NCBI RefSeq assembly: GCF_900109655.1
Contig: NZ_FOAT01000023.1
Coordinates: forward strand, 1 to 38,978
Reading direction: 5' to 3'
Source of the DNA: Hominimerdicola alba
GTDB taxonomy: Bacteria; Bacillota; Clostridia; Oscillospirales; Ruminococcaceae
Length of the DNA: 38,978 nt
The position numbers and the translations under genes are program-made. Below the pieces are notes generated by a model that was not told the DNA's origin, searched no databases, and was given only the letters and a program-made list of their open reading frames with translations. Of the stretch, positions 23,776 through 30,991 are shown piece after piece (position 1 is the first letter of the stretch; each line of letters begins with the position of its first letter).

Positions 23776-25119
23776 TTACCTTAAAACGCTTATATCGGAT
23801 ATGCCGTATCTTTTGAGGATGGAGATTATCTCGGGGGTTATCTCCTCACCGCTGACGGCTATGGGTACCGAGGGCTGACAGCTTGTGACCGTCATGCCGC
23901 ATATCCTGCCTGCGGCTTCCTCTGCGGGGATCACCTGCTGGAGTGCAAATGCGGCTTGGCGTATAGGCAGACGTACCACTGCTTCGGGTATGCCGTCAAA
24001 TTCTAAGTCTGTACCCTTGGTAACAGGTATCTCCGACATGGCAGATTCAAGGCGGACGAAGTCTTCCTCGGTATTGAAAGGCGAGGTCATCAGCACCACG
24101 AGGTCGGGGTCGGTATACTCGGGCTCAATTTTATTTTGACGCAGGATATCTCCCAGAGAATCGCCGCTTATGCCGCCTTCAGCCGAAGCTATGGTCAGCT
24201 TGCATTTTTCATCCCCGATGGTGCGCCAGCCCATATCATTAAGGCGGCGCTTGCAGAGTTCGGTGCGCCCTGCTGTTTTGGCGAGGGCGGCGGGATAATC
24301 CCCTGCAAGATATTCTGAGCAAAGATCAAGGCTTTGCATGATGAGGTAAGACGGGCTTGTGGAAGCAAAAAGCGACATCATCAGCTTGGAACACTCCACA
24401 AATCCTGCGGGGGCGGATCTTGAAATATGCAGCATGGCACCGCCTGTGTAGCAGGGCAAAGTCTTGTGGGCGGAATCACAGCACATATCTGCACCGAGGG
24501 TGATGGGGTGGGTGTCATGGTCGAGGAATTTTAGGTAAGCGCCGTGGGCGTTATCGACTATCAAAGGTACACCGTGAGTTCGGCAAAGGGAGGATATGGC
24601 GGGGATATCCGCGATAAAGCCTAAGTAATCAGGCGAGGTGATATAGACCGCATCGGGGTTGCGCGGGCATGAATCTATGGCGGCTGAGATATCATCGGCG
24701 GTTACAGCCGATGAGCAGAGCGAACGGCTCTTGACCGCGGGATAGACCCATTTTACGTCGATATCCAGCAGTATGCAGGCATTGATGAACGCCTTGTGGA
24801 CGTTGCGGGGGGCTATCACCAGCATACGGTGCTGTCTGTCGGCGCGGCAGTGGTCGGCGATGGCGAGCATGGACTTTATGCAAAGGCTTGAACCCTCGGT
24901 GGAATAAAGGGTCTTCGCCGTGCCGTAAAGCTTGGCGGTGCGGTTTTCGCTCTCGGCGATTATGCCCTCGGCACCGAAGAGGTAATCGGCGCCGCGTATC
25001 TCGGTGAGGTCGAGGGGTTCAAGCCCGTGGAGCGGCTTGCCCTTATGACCCGGCATATGAAAGCGTGAAACGCCGCTTTCAGCGTAGTTTTTGGCAAATT
25101 CGTATATGGGTGCAGACAT
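23776..25119 (-). CDS. Orn/Lys/Arg decarboxylase family PLP enzyme (YaaO-like)
   Basis: The 447-residue product is a fold-type I PLP enzyme of the basic amino-acid decarboxylase family. It has the N-terminal signature RFHMPGHKGKPL (near 19-30), the pocket residues TEGSSLCIKSML (near 73), the Asp of IVDNAHGAY and the PLP lysine in DSAHKTLPCYTGGAM (near 217-222). Length fits the short Bacillus SpeA/YaaO class rather than the 700-residue inducible decarboxylases. The substrate is probably arginine, lysine or ornithine, giving a polyamine precursor. It is the first gene of the darA-holB cluster, as in other Firmicutes. The ribosome binding site (AAAGGA) is moderate. Confidence 0.9.
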   Translation of the reverse strand: MSAPIYEFAKNYAESGVSRFHMPGHKGKPLHGLEPLDLTEIRGADYLFGAEGIIAESENRTAKLYGTAKTLYSTEGSSLCIKSMLAIADHCRADRQHRMLVIAPRNVHKAFINACILLDIDVKWVYPAVKSRSLCSSAVTADDISAAIDSCPRNPDAVYITSPDYLGFIADIPAISSLCRTHGVPLIVDNAHGAYLKFLDHDTHPITLGADMCCDSAHKTLPCYTGGAMLHISRSAPAGFVECSKLMMSLFASTSPSYLIMQSLDLCSEYLAGDYPAALAKTAGRTELCKRRLNDMGWRTIGDEKCKLTIASAEGGISGDSLGDILRQNKIEPEYTDPDLVVLMTSPFNTEEDFVRLESAMSEIPVTKGTDLEFDGIPEAVVRLPIRQAAFALQQVIPAEEAAGRICGMTVTSCQPSVPIAVSGEEITPEIISILKRYGISDISVLR

Positions 25120-25453
25120 GGCTTTGTCCTTTCATAAAAAAGTGTGATTTTCGATTTTGGCGGAACGGTCGTAAAACGGTCATAGCAAGATTGGAAGATT
25201 ATTCCTGAAACACAGATATCCCGTGATGTAAATAAATGGATATCTCTGCAAAACTGCTTGTCAGGGGCAACACGCGGACTGGCATACCTTATATATAAAA
25301 AACGCCGTTCAAAAAAGCGTACAGCCTGCCCGACCAAAAAACAGTACCGCCAAACAAGGCTGACCGCAAATTCGGATAGGCTGAAAAGGCGGGTGGGTCA
25401 AAAAACGGATAGTCAGGCAGAGGTGTGCTAACGCGGGTGTTTTAACAGACACC
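25120..25453. other. 334-bp gap without recognised gene
   Basis: No gene, promoter of good quality or RNA was recognised. The stretch contains several short A-runs and a GGTGT/ACACC hairpin just past the stop of the sigma-like gene (25430-25453), which might help to end that transcript. Confidence 0.4.
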
Positions 25454-25789
25454 TCAGTTTTTTGAAAAAAGTCTGCTCATGGCAGCACGTCCTGCGTTGC
25501 CGACTATTCTTTTTCTTCCGCGGTTTATCGTCCGCGACACGGTAGACTTGTCAACACCGAATTTTTCGGCTATTTCATTGACAGTCAGTCTATCTTTATA
25601 GTATAATATTATATAACATTTTTGCTTTTTCGTCAAATTGTTTTCAAGCATTTTATAGAGTGCTTTTGTATACTCGCGGCGGGCTTGGTTATCGTCTTTT
25701 TTATCTTCTTTAAACATTTCTTCCTCAAAGCCGTCACCCGTTGGCAGGTATTCTGTACCGATATCATATGAGAGTCTTTTTTTGGTCAA
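25454..25789 (-). CDS. sigma-70 region 4-like DNA-binding protein
   Basis: A small basic protein whose C-terminal half is a sigma region 4-type helix-turn-helix (LTVNEIAEKFGVDKSTVSRTINRGRKRI), preceded by an amphipathic helix (YTKALYKMLENNLTKKQKCYI). There is no region 2, so it is not a complete sigma factor. The start is uncertain: the frame has no good ATG. The TTG at 25787-25789 lies 11 bp after AGGAGG and gives 111 residues; a TTG at 25825 would give 123 but has no site. The KSTVSRTINRGRKRI part recalls regulators found next to mobile or conjugative genes, though none lie here. It is divergent from ynzC-WYL. Confidence 0.75.
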   Translation of the reverse strand: MTKKRLSYDIGTEYLPTGDGFEEEMFKEDKKDDNQARREYTKALYKMLENNLTKKQKCYIILYYKDRLTVNEIAEKFGVDKSTVSRTINRGRKRIVGNAGRAAMSRLFSKN

Positions 25790-25822
25790 GATAGCTGAAA
25801 CCTCCTGTATTTCCTTTGAAAT

Positions 25823-25840
25823 CAATTTGTAACCAAATTG
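25823..25840. promoter_or_regulatory. dyad CAATTTG-4-CAAATTG, left copy of shared motif
   Basis: On the minus strand CAATTTGGTTACAAATTG is a 7-4-7 dyad in the leader of the sigma-like gene. The embedded TTTGGTTACAAATNGATT recurs at 26188-26206 in front of ynzC. Confidence 0.55.
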
Positions 25841-25875
25841 TAAATTTTCAAGTTCGAATATTTGTTCCTATTTTT

Positions 25876-25904
25876 AGTATACCATATATTGTGGTCAAAG
25901 TCAA
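25876..25904 (-). promoter_or_regulatory. promoter of sigma-region-4-like gene
   Basis: On the minus strand TTGACT (25899-25904), 17 bp, TATACT (25876-25881). Confidence 0.75.
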
Positions 25905-25975
25905 TAGTGAACGCAATTTTAAAAAAATTTAGTCAAATTGAGTGAAAAATATCGGACTGTTTGTGCAATTTGTGC

Positions 25976-26004
25976 TTGATTTTTGTTGAAAGGTGTGCTA
26001 TAAT
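25976..26004 (+). promoter_or_regulatory. promoter of ynzC-WYL operon
   Basis: TTGATT (25976-25981), 17 bp, TATAAT (25999-26004). The predicted start near 26011 leaves a 5' leader of about 250 nt before ynzC, far longer than others in the window. Confidence 0.75.
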
Positions 26005-26107
26005 AGGTCTTGCAATAACGGTTCGGGGAATTTTATCGGACATATAAGATATATAAAATTCATAACAAATGTCTGAACAAATATCGTGGACTGTGAAAAC
26101 TTCGTGA

Positions 26108-26152
26108 GGGTGTTGTGTAAGCCCATGCGGAGATCGGGTATTGTGTAAGCCC
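26108..26152 (+). promoter_or_regulatory. twin hairpins in ynzC-WYL leader
   Basis: GGGTGTTGTGTAAGCCC (26108-26124) and GGGTATTGTGTAAGCCC (26136-26152) are 28 bp apart. Each forms a GGG/CCC stem with the same 11-nt loop, differing at one base; the second stem extends to TCGGG/CCCGA. Each is followed within a few bases by ATGC. Their repetition in a long leader suggests an RNA-level control site; no known family was recognised. Confidence 0.55.
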
Positions 26153-26187
26153 GAATGCACCTATCATTATGGGTCGTTTATGCTCTG

Positions 26188-26206
26188 TTTGGTTACAAAT
26201 AGATTA
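26188..26206 (+). promoter_or_regulatory. TTTGGTTACAAAT motif, right copy
   Basis: TTTGGTTACAAATAGATTA matches the left copy in front of the sigma-like gene at 17 of 18 defined positions. TTACAATTT follows at 26213-26221, a word also found next to the left copy. It lies in the transcribed leader about 55 bp before ynzC. Confidence 0.55.
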
Positions 26207-26259
26207 CAAAAGTTACAATTTAAACAAAGTATAGCGGCAAAGGAGCAGTGTAAAGATTT

Positions 26260-26481
26260 ATGGAGAAAAAAAAGCTTGACAGAATATCTGAGCTGACAGC
26301 CATTTCCAGACAAAGGGAGCTGACCGCTGAGGAGAAATCCGAACGCGAGGCACTGAGGATGGAATACAGGCGCAGTGTAACAGCGAATTTCACTGATACG
26401 CTGGAGCATACTGTGATAAAGGAGCCCGACGGTTCCATGGTCAAGGTAAAGGATATGAAGCGTGGCGGGGAGGATAAATAA
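26260..26481 (+). CDS. DUF896 family protein, YnzC-like
   Basis: This 73-residue protein has the DUF896 pattern: a helical hairpin (KKLDRISELTAISRQRELTA followed by EEKSEREALRMEYRRSV) and then the conserved TANFTDTLEHTVI. In B. subtilis the family member YnzC belongs to an SOS-linked operon, but its molecular role is not known. The C-terminal extension (KEPDGSMVKVKDMKRGGEDK) is longer than minimal members. AAGGAG stands 14 bp before the ATG, a long gap. The stop is 1 bp before the GTG of the WYL gene, so the two are translationally coupled. Confidence 0.85.
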   Translation: MEKKKLDRISELTAISRQRELTAEEKSEREALRMEYRRSVTANFTDTLEHTVIKEPDGSMVKVKDMKRGGEDK

Positions 26482-26482
26482 A

Positions 26483-27469
26483 GTGGCAGTACAGTCAAGA
26501 CAGAAGCAGAAGCTTCTTACGATGAAAAAGCTGTTCGAGGCTAAGACAGACGAGAATCATTCATTTACGGGCGCCAAGCTCATCGAGATACTCGGTGATA
26601 TCGGCATCAAGGCAGAGCGCAAGACCATCTATGATGATATCAAGACGCTCTGTGACAGCGGAATGGACATCGTGACCGTCAAGGACGGACATTCCAACGC
26701 TTACTACCTGGGCGAAAGAACCTTCCAGCAGGAAGAGCTTTTCGTGCTGGCTGACGCGATCGCTTCCAGCAGATTTCTTACAAAGAAGAAGTCGCAGGAG
26801 CTTATCAAGAAGCTGCAGTCGCTTACAAGCGAATACAAGGGCAAGCAGCTGCGCAGACAGATACACGTTGATAACCGCGCGAAAAACTTCAACGAGCAGA
26901 TATACTACTCCGTAAACAAGATACAGGAGGGTATTTTCGAGGAGAAGGAAATACGTTTCAGGTACACCGAATTCAACCCCGACAAAAAGCAGATACTCAA
27001 GCACGGCGGAGATTTCTACAATGTATCCCCTTATTCGCTGGTGTGGGAGAACGAGAACTACTACCTCGTTTGCTGGTGCAACAAGCACGAGAAGATCTGC
27101 CGTTACAGAGTTGACAGAATGATAAACGTCGATGTGACCGAAGAAAATGCCAGAAAACTCACTGACGATGAGAGAGCTGAAGTAGGCAATATGCAGTCGC
27201 TTTACGGTATGTTCGGCGGCAAGCTGGAAAGCGTTACCATGCAGTTCGATAATTCTCTGGCTAATGTCGTTATCGACAAATTCGGCATGAACTGTCACCC
27301 CCACAGAAATTCCGACACCACTTTCTGCCTTACAGCAGATGTTCAGATCGCGCCTACTTTCTGGGGCTGGTTCTTCCAGTTCGGCAAGAAGGCTAAGATC
27401 CTTGCGCCCGATAACGTTATCGAGCAGGCTAAGGAATATCTGGAGGAGATATCCGAAAGCTACAAGTAA
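26483..27469 (+). CDS. WYL-domain transcriptional regulator
   Basis: The 328-residue product begins at GTG 26483 (MAVQSRQKQKLL), chosen because GGGGAGG lies 9 bp upstream; an earlier in-frame GTG at 26462 has no site. The N-terminal winged helix (about 10-75: GAKLIEILGDIGIKAERKTIYDDIKTL) is followed by a WYL domain (about 140-235) with the core VSPYSLVWENENYYLVCWC and YRVDRMINV, and a C-terminal WCX-like region. WYL proteins regulate DNA-damage, phage-defence and metabolic genes in response to nucleic-acid or nucleotide ligands. Here it is coupled to ynzC and may control its own promoter or the divergent sigma-like gene. Confidence 0.9.
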   Translation: MAVQSRQKQKLLTMKKLFEAKTDENHSFTGAKLIEILGDIGIKAERKTIYDDIKTLCDSGMDIVTVKDGHSNAYYLGERTFQQEELFVLADAIASSRFLTKKKSQELIKKLQSLTSEYKGKQLRRQIHVDNRAKNFNEQIYYSVNKIQEGIFEEKEIRFRYTEFNPDKKQILKHGGDFYNVSPYSLVWENENYYLVCWCNKHEKICRYRVDRMINVDVTEENARKLTDDERAEVGNMQSLYGMFGGKLESVTMQFDNSLANVVIDKFGMNCHPHRNSDTTFCLTADVQIAPTFWGWFFQFGKKAKILAPDNVIEQAKEYLEEISESYK

Positions 27470-27563
27470 GCTTTCATGGCGCAGTATCCTCTGTGCCTGA
27501 TGAAAATTGGAGAGAGCGGGGCAACACCCGCAATTGCGAGAAAGAGATCATATGATAAGCAAA

Positions 27564-27603
27564 TGAGCCTCCCGTCGTAAGGTCAAGCCTTGCGGGAGGC
27601 TCA
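27564..27603 (+). terminator. strong hairpin after WYL gene
   Basis: An 11-bp stem TGAGCCTCCCG / CGGGAGGCTCA encloses a second AAGG/CCTT hairpin, 95 nt past the WYL stop. A GCGGG/CCCGC hairpin (27516-27531) precedes it. The T-tract after it is short (GTTTGTT). Confidence 0.65.
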
Positions 27604-27618
27604 GCTGTTTGTTGCCCA

Positions 27619-27782
27619 CCGCTGTAAACGATGATTTATCCTACATACTGCAGGACTTATTGAGGAAGACCCTTTTGAAAAAGGGGCCAGCATAACTTCG
27701 TGATGCTTAGGAACAACCTTTCTTCAGAAAGGTTTTCCCCAGCGAATCCCGCAATACGTATGGTAAATTATCGTTTACAGCG
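27619..27782. repeat. 164-bp element with 23-bp imperfect terminal inverted repeats
   Basis: The ends CCGCTGTAAACGATGATTTATCC and the complement of 27760-27782 match at 20 of 23 positions. Inside are three further hairpins: CCCTTTT/AAAAGGG, AGCAT/ATGCT and AACCTTTC/GAAAGGTT. It may be a non-autonomous mobile repeat (MITE) or a compact multi-helix RNA. No clear target duplication was seen. It lies just upstream of the membrane-protein/PNP operon. Confidence 0.65.
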
Positions 27783-27826
27783 GCAGGCGTCAAAACTCAG
27801 TTAGCAATGGAAAGGAAGATTTTTTA

Positions 27827-28246
27827 ATGATAGTGATATTTGCGACTATAATTGCTATTTTAGTGGTGTGTATGCTTCTGTTTACAGGTCTGGGGCTTGT
27901 AGTGGCGCTGATAGGCGGATTATTTCTGGGCATATCCGTTACAGTCATCAAGCTTTTCATTCTGCCGAGATTTGAGGAGCGAGACAGGCTTCGACTGGCT
28001 AACGACAACATACGAATAACTCCCGAGCGACTGGAAGTTCGTTATGACGGCTACAAGAAAGGGTATGTTATCGACTGCTTTTATACTTCACCCGAAACAG
28101 GGAGAAAGTTCGTGTTCAGCACTCCGCCCTTTGCATCTGACCCTACGCCTTACCTTTTTGATGCGAAGATATCGGTGATAGCTAACCGTGTAGACTATTC
28201 AAACTATTATGTAGACATGAATGGTCTGGAAAATATTGTTAAGTAA
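27827..28246 (+). CDS. small membrane protein of unknown function
   Basis: The 139-residue product has two adjoining hydrophobic segments at its N terminus (about 3-23 and 24-48), followed by a soluble domain of about 85 residues with alternating strands (ERLEVRYDGYKKGYVIDCFYTS). I recognise no family. AAAGGAAG precedes the ATG. It is the first of three closely spaced plus-strand genes ending in purine nucleoside phosphorylase; the second begins 15 bp later. Confidence 0.7.
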   Translation: MIVIFATIIAILVVCMLLFTGLGLVVALIGGLFLGISVTVIKLFILPRFEERDRLRLANDNIRITPERLEVRYDGYKKGYVIDCFYTSPETGRKFVFSTPPFASDPTPYLFDAKISVIANRVDYSNYYVDMNGLENIVK

Positions 28247-28261
28247 TATGAGGACAATGGG

Positions 28262-28555
28262 ATGAAAGGATTCAGACAACTCAGTTTAATGCTTGCGGTA
28301 CTGCTTTTATTCACACTGATGATGGCTGTTACCGCAGTACTGTTCAAGGGCGTAAAAGCAGGCAAGATAAGTGCAGGCGTTCTGGCGGACGCAGTGATGA
28401 TACTGATCATAGCAGTGGCAGCAGGGCTGTTATTCGCAGTTATAAGGCTTTTCAGGCGGCATAAAGCCCATATGAAGCAGGCAAGTTCGGCGGATATACT
28501 TGCCGAAATAATGGCTATGAAAGACGATAGTGATCAAAAAGACAAGGAGGACTGA
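28262..28555 (+). CDS. small membrane protein of unknown function
   Basis: The 97-residue product has two membrane helices (about 7-28 and 42-64), a basic stretch (RLFRRHKAHMK) and an acidic cytoplasmic tail (SADILAEIMAMKDDSDQKDKED). No family was recognised. The ribosome binding site is weak (GAGGACAATGGG). It ends 3 bp before the PNP gene, so it is certainly in the same transcript. Confidence 0.7.
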   Translation: MKGFRQLSLMLAVLLLFTLMMAVTAVLFKGVKAGKISAGVLADAVMILIIAVAAGLLFAVIRLFRRHKAHMKQASSADILAEIMAMKDDSDQKDKED

Positions 28556-28558
28556 CTT

Positions 28559-29386
28559 ATGTGTGATATCTCTGAAAGACTGGAAAAGGCGAAGGAATAC
28601 GTCTGCGGACGTGCGGGCATAGTGCCCGAGGTCGGCATCGTTCTTGGTTCGGGACTTGGAGATTTCGCGGAGAGAGCGGAGATAGTTTCCGAGATACCCT
28701 ATGAGGATATCCCGGGTTTTCCACGTTCCACCGTTGAGGGGCACAAGGGTCGCTTCGTCTTCGGAAAGATAGGCAATACCCCCGTGGTGATAATGCAGGG
28801 TCGTGTGCATTACTACGAGGGTTATCCCATGGAAGACGTCATCATGCCCGCAAGGATAATGGGGCTTCTGGGGATAAAAACTCTTCTGCTGACAAATGCG
28901 GCGGGTGGCGTGAACAAGGGCTTCAAGGCGGGCGACCTTATGCTTATAAGAGATCACATCTCCTGCTTTGTACCAAATCCGCTGATAGGTAAAAATCTCT
29001 CCGAACTGGGAACAAGGTTCCCTGATATGAGCGAGGTATACGACCGTGAACTAAGCAGTAAGATAAAAGCCTGCGCCGAAAACCTTGGGACTGAGCTGAA
29101 AGAGGGCGTTTACTGTCAGCTGACGGGACCATCATATGAAACTCCCGCGGAGATAAAAATGCTCTCGGCGCTGGGTGCTGACGCTGTTGGAATGTCAACG
29201 GCAGTGGAAGCTATCGCGGCTCGGCATATGGGTGTGCGTGTATGCGGAATATCTCTTATTACCAACATGGCGGCAGGCATTTCGGAAGTGCCCCTCTCTC
29301 ACCAGGAAGTCAAGGAAGCCGCAGACAAGGCGGCTGAAAAATTCGGGGCTCTGGTGGAAAATTTTGTTACAAAGCTCTCGGAATGA
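28559..29386 (+). CDS. purine nucleoside phosphorylase (trimeric, PNP-I)
   Basis: This 275-residue enzyme splits inosine, guanosine and their deoxy forms with phosphate into base and ribose-1-phosphate. Motifs run in order: GIVLGSGLGDF (near 26), the phosphate-binding GHKGRFVFG (near 61) and MQGRVHYYEGY (near 79), LTNAAGGVN (near 110), PSYETPAEI with the purine-site Glu (near 190), and DAVGMSTAVEAIAARH (near 210), then SLITNMAAG. AAGGAGG lies 9 bp upstream. It is the end of a three-gene unit with two small membrane proteins, and a strong hairpin follows. Confidence 0.95.
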   Translation: MCDISERLEKAKEYVCGRAGIVPEVGIVLGSGLGDFAERAEIVSEIPYEDIPGFPRSTVEGHKGRFVFGKIGNTPVVIMQGRVHYYEGYPMEDVIMPARIMGLLGIKTLLLTNAAGGVNKGFKAGDLMLIRDHISCFVPNPLIGKNLSELGTRFPDMSEVYDRELSSKIKACAENLGTELKEGVYCQLTGPSYETPAEIKMLSALGADAVGMSTAVEAIAARHMGVRVCGISLITNMAAGISEVPLSHQEVKEAADKAAEKFGALVENFVTKLSE

Positions 29387-29509
29387 TTCTACCTAATGCA
29401 CATTCGCGGCGCTGTACTGAACGGTTTAGCTGTGCAGTTTGTCAGTGAGGTCCTTTCAGCCTGAAAACTTCGTGCAAAAGCTTTGTGCATCGATAACTTA
29501 ACACACAAT

Positions 29510-29548
29510 AATATCCGCGTCCCTTTAGTGTATTGTGCAGCAAAGGGG
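29510..29548 (+). terminator. terminator after PNP gene
   Basis: A 17-bp stem (AATATCCGC... / ...GCGGATATT extended through two G-U pairs by CCCTTT/AAAGGG) with a 15-nt loop is followed by TCTTGTTTT. It lies about 120 nt after the PNP stop. Confidence 0.75.
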
Positions 29549-29574
29549 TGCGGATATTTCTTGTTTTCGGGAAT

Positions 29575-29603
29575 TTGCATTTATCCCATCGATATGGTAT
29601 GAT
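29575..29603 (+). promoter_or_regulatory. promoter of ECF S component gene
   Basis: TTGCAT (29575-29580), 17 bp, TATGAT (29598-29603), about 18 bp before the likely ATG, leaving a very short leader with no room for a riboswitch. Confidence 0.6.
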
Positions 29604-29627
29604 ATTTTCAGCAAAGGAGTGATGAAT

Positions 29628-30191
29628 ATGACAGCAACAAATGCTGCACAAAGCAAAAGAACTGACAGGGAGAAAGTGTTATATCTGACGCTGGCGGGTG
29701 TCTTCGCGGCGATGATATATCTGCTGACTGCCTTTGTAAAAGTCCCTACGGGGGCGGGATATACTCACGCAGGGGACAGCGCTGTATTTCTGGCGGCTTG
29801 TCTTCTTCCTGCGCCTTACGCGGCTGCTGCTGCGGCGATAGGAGCGGGTCTGGCTGACGGTCTCAGCGGATTCGTGGTATGGCTGCCTGCTACACTGGTG
29901 ATAAAGGCACTGGCAGCGCTTTGCTTTACTTCTAAAAAGGAGACTATCATCAACAGGAGAAATCTTCTGGCGCTGCTGCCCGCACTTGTTCTCTGCGCTG
30001 TGGGTTACAGCCTGTATCAGGCAATTTTCATGTTGGGCGGGATATCCAAGACCGCTTTCGCAACGGCATTCGCACAGGTACCTGCATACTGCGTACAGAC
30101 AGCCATCGGTGCGGCTATCTACATAACAGTAGGTATTGCACTTGACAAAATGAAGTTCAAACAGCACCTCACACACAAAGCCGCACGATAA
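29628..30191 (+). CDS. ECF transporter S component (substrate-binding membrane subunit)
   Basis: The 187-residue product starts MTATNAAQSK, 8 bp after AAGGAG; an ATG two codons earlier is too close to the site and longer readings run into the preceding terminator. It has about six hydrophobic segments rich in Ala and Gly, with the pattern HAGDSAVFLAACLLPAPYAAA and GAGLADGLSGFVVWLPATLVIKAL typical of vitamin-type S components. Such proteins bind a vitamin or similar substrate and share the energising EcfA/A'/T module, which is not encoded here. The substrate cannot be told; no riboswitch gives a clue. Confidence 0.85.
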   Translation: MTATNAAQSKRTDREKVLYLTLAGVFAAMIYLLTAFVKVPTGAGYTHAGDSAVFLAACLLPAPYAAAAAAIGAGLADGLSGFVVWLPATLVIKALAALCFTSKKETIINRRNLLALLPALVLCAVGYSLYQAIFMLGGISKTAFATAFAQVPAYCVQTAIGAAIYITVGIALDKMKFKQHLTHKAAR

Positions 30192-30220
30192 CGGCACAAA
30201 CGTGACACGGTATACTAATA

Positions 30221-30249
30221 AAAGCGCAGTATTATTCGTACTGCGCTTT
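30221..30249. terminator. bidirectional terminator between convergent genes
   Basis: A perfect 11-bp stem AAAGCGCAGTA / TACTGCGCTTT with a 7-nt loop lies between the convergent S-component and metallo-hydrolase genes; T-rich flank CTTTATT follows on the plus strand. Confidence 0.85.
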
Positions 30250-30282
30250 CTTTATTAATATGGCCCTTACCCTGCTGTACCG

Positions 30283-30912
30283 TCAGAGTTTTTTTACAAC
30301 TTTGATCGGCGGATCGACATAGGCGGCAAAGTTATCGGCGTCTGAGGGTTTGCCTACTATGCTTCCGTAGTGTATCGGGACAGCTATTTCCGGTTTTATC
30401 TGATTTACAAGTTCAGCTGCCTGTTTTGCACCGATGGTAAATGTTCCTCCGATGGGAACGCAGATGATATCGCAGTTAACTTCTTTAGCCTCTGGGGTCG
30501 CATCAGTATCACCGCATACATAGATACGATTGCCCTCTACGGTGACCACATAACCCAGCCAGCCGCTTTTCTTCGGGTGGAATGGCTTTATCATATTATA
30601 TGCCGCAACTGCATCTATGGGGATACCCAGTACCTCGGCACTGTAGCCCGCGTGCATGAAAGTTACGCTCTCCTCGCTTATCTTAGCTTTAGAAAATGCC
30701 TTTGCCATGGTATAGGGTGCAACGAAGCGCGTATCGCTGTTGGCGCACTTTTCAATATCATCGGGAGAAAAGTGGTCATAGTGATCGTGGGTGATGAAAA
30801 TGATATCCGCATCGTGATCTGCCTTGTTAATGTGGAACGGATCGAAATAGATCACTTTATCAGCGCCGATACGTATACTGCTGTGTTCGTTGACGGTCAG
30901 CTTATCTATCAT
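30283..30912 (-). CDS. metallo-beta-lactamase-fold hydrolase
   Basis: This 209-residue protein has the metallo-beta-lactamase zinc motif THDHYDHFSPDD (near 41-52), followed by VCGDTDATPE (near 133) and the final ligand in AVPIHYGSIVGKP (near 183). Its short form resembles the UPF0173/YtkL-UlaG-like group of cytosolic hydrolases. The substrate is unknown. AAGGAGAG precedes the ATG at good distance. It stands alone between terminators. Confidence 0.88.
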   Translation of the reverse strand: MIDKLTVNEHSSIRIGADKVIYFDPFHINKADHDADIIFITHDHYDHFSPDDIEKCANSDTRFVAPYTMAKAFSKAKISEESVTFMHAGYSAEVLGIPIDAVAAYNMIKPFHPKKSGWLGYVVTVEGNRIYVCGDTDATPEAKEVNCDIICVPIGGTFTIGAKQAAELVNQIKPEIAVPIHYGSIVGKPSDADNFAAYVDPPIKVVKKL

Positions 30913-30936
30913 CAGTAACTCTCCTTTCGTTACAAA

Positions 30937-30970
30937 AAGGACCTCTTCCGCTTATGCGAAAGAGGTCCTT
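30937..30970 (-). terminator. terminator of GGDEF protein gene
   Basis: An AAGGACCTCTT / AAGAGGTCCTT stem extended by CGC/GCG lies 22 nt after the stop and is followed by TTTTT on the minus strand. Confidence 0.93.
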
Positions 30971-30991
30971 AAACTCAACATTATGACTTAA

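Noticed and set aside
24960-25337. Minus-strand open frame upstream of the decarboxylase
   Set aside because: It overlaps the decarboxylase start in another frame, has no ribosome site and no recognisable domain.
27470-27563. Glycine or similar riboswitch after the WYL gene (GGAGAGAGCGGGG stretch)
   Set aside because: Only the first few bases resemble one; the conserved core is absent and the region lies 3' of a gene before a terminator hairpin.
29535-29627. Longer N terminus for the ECF S component
   Set aside because: It would begin within the terminator hairpin of the PNP operon and upstream of the predicted promoter; the ATG at 29628 has a proper ribosome site.
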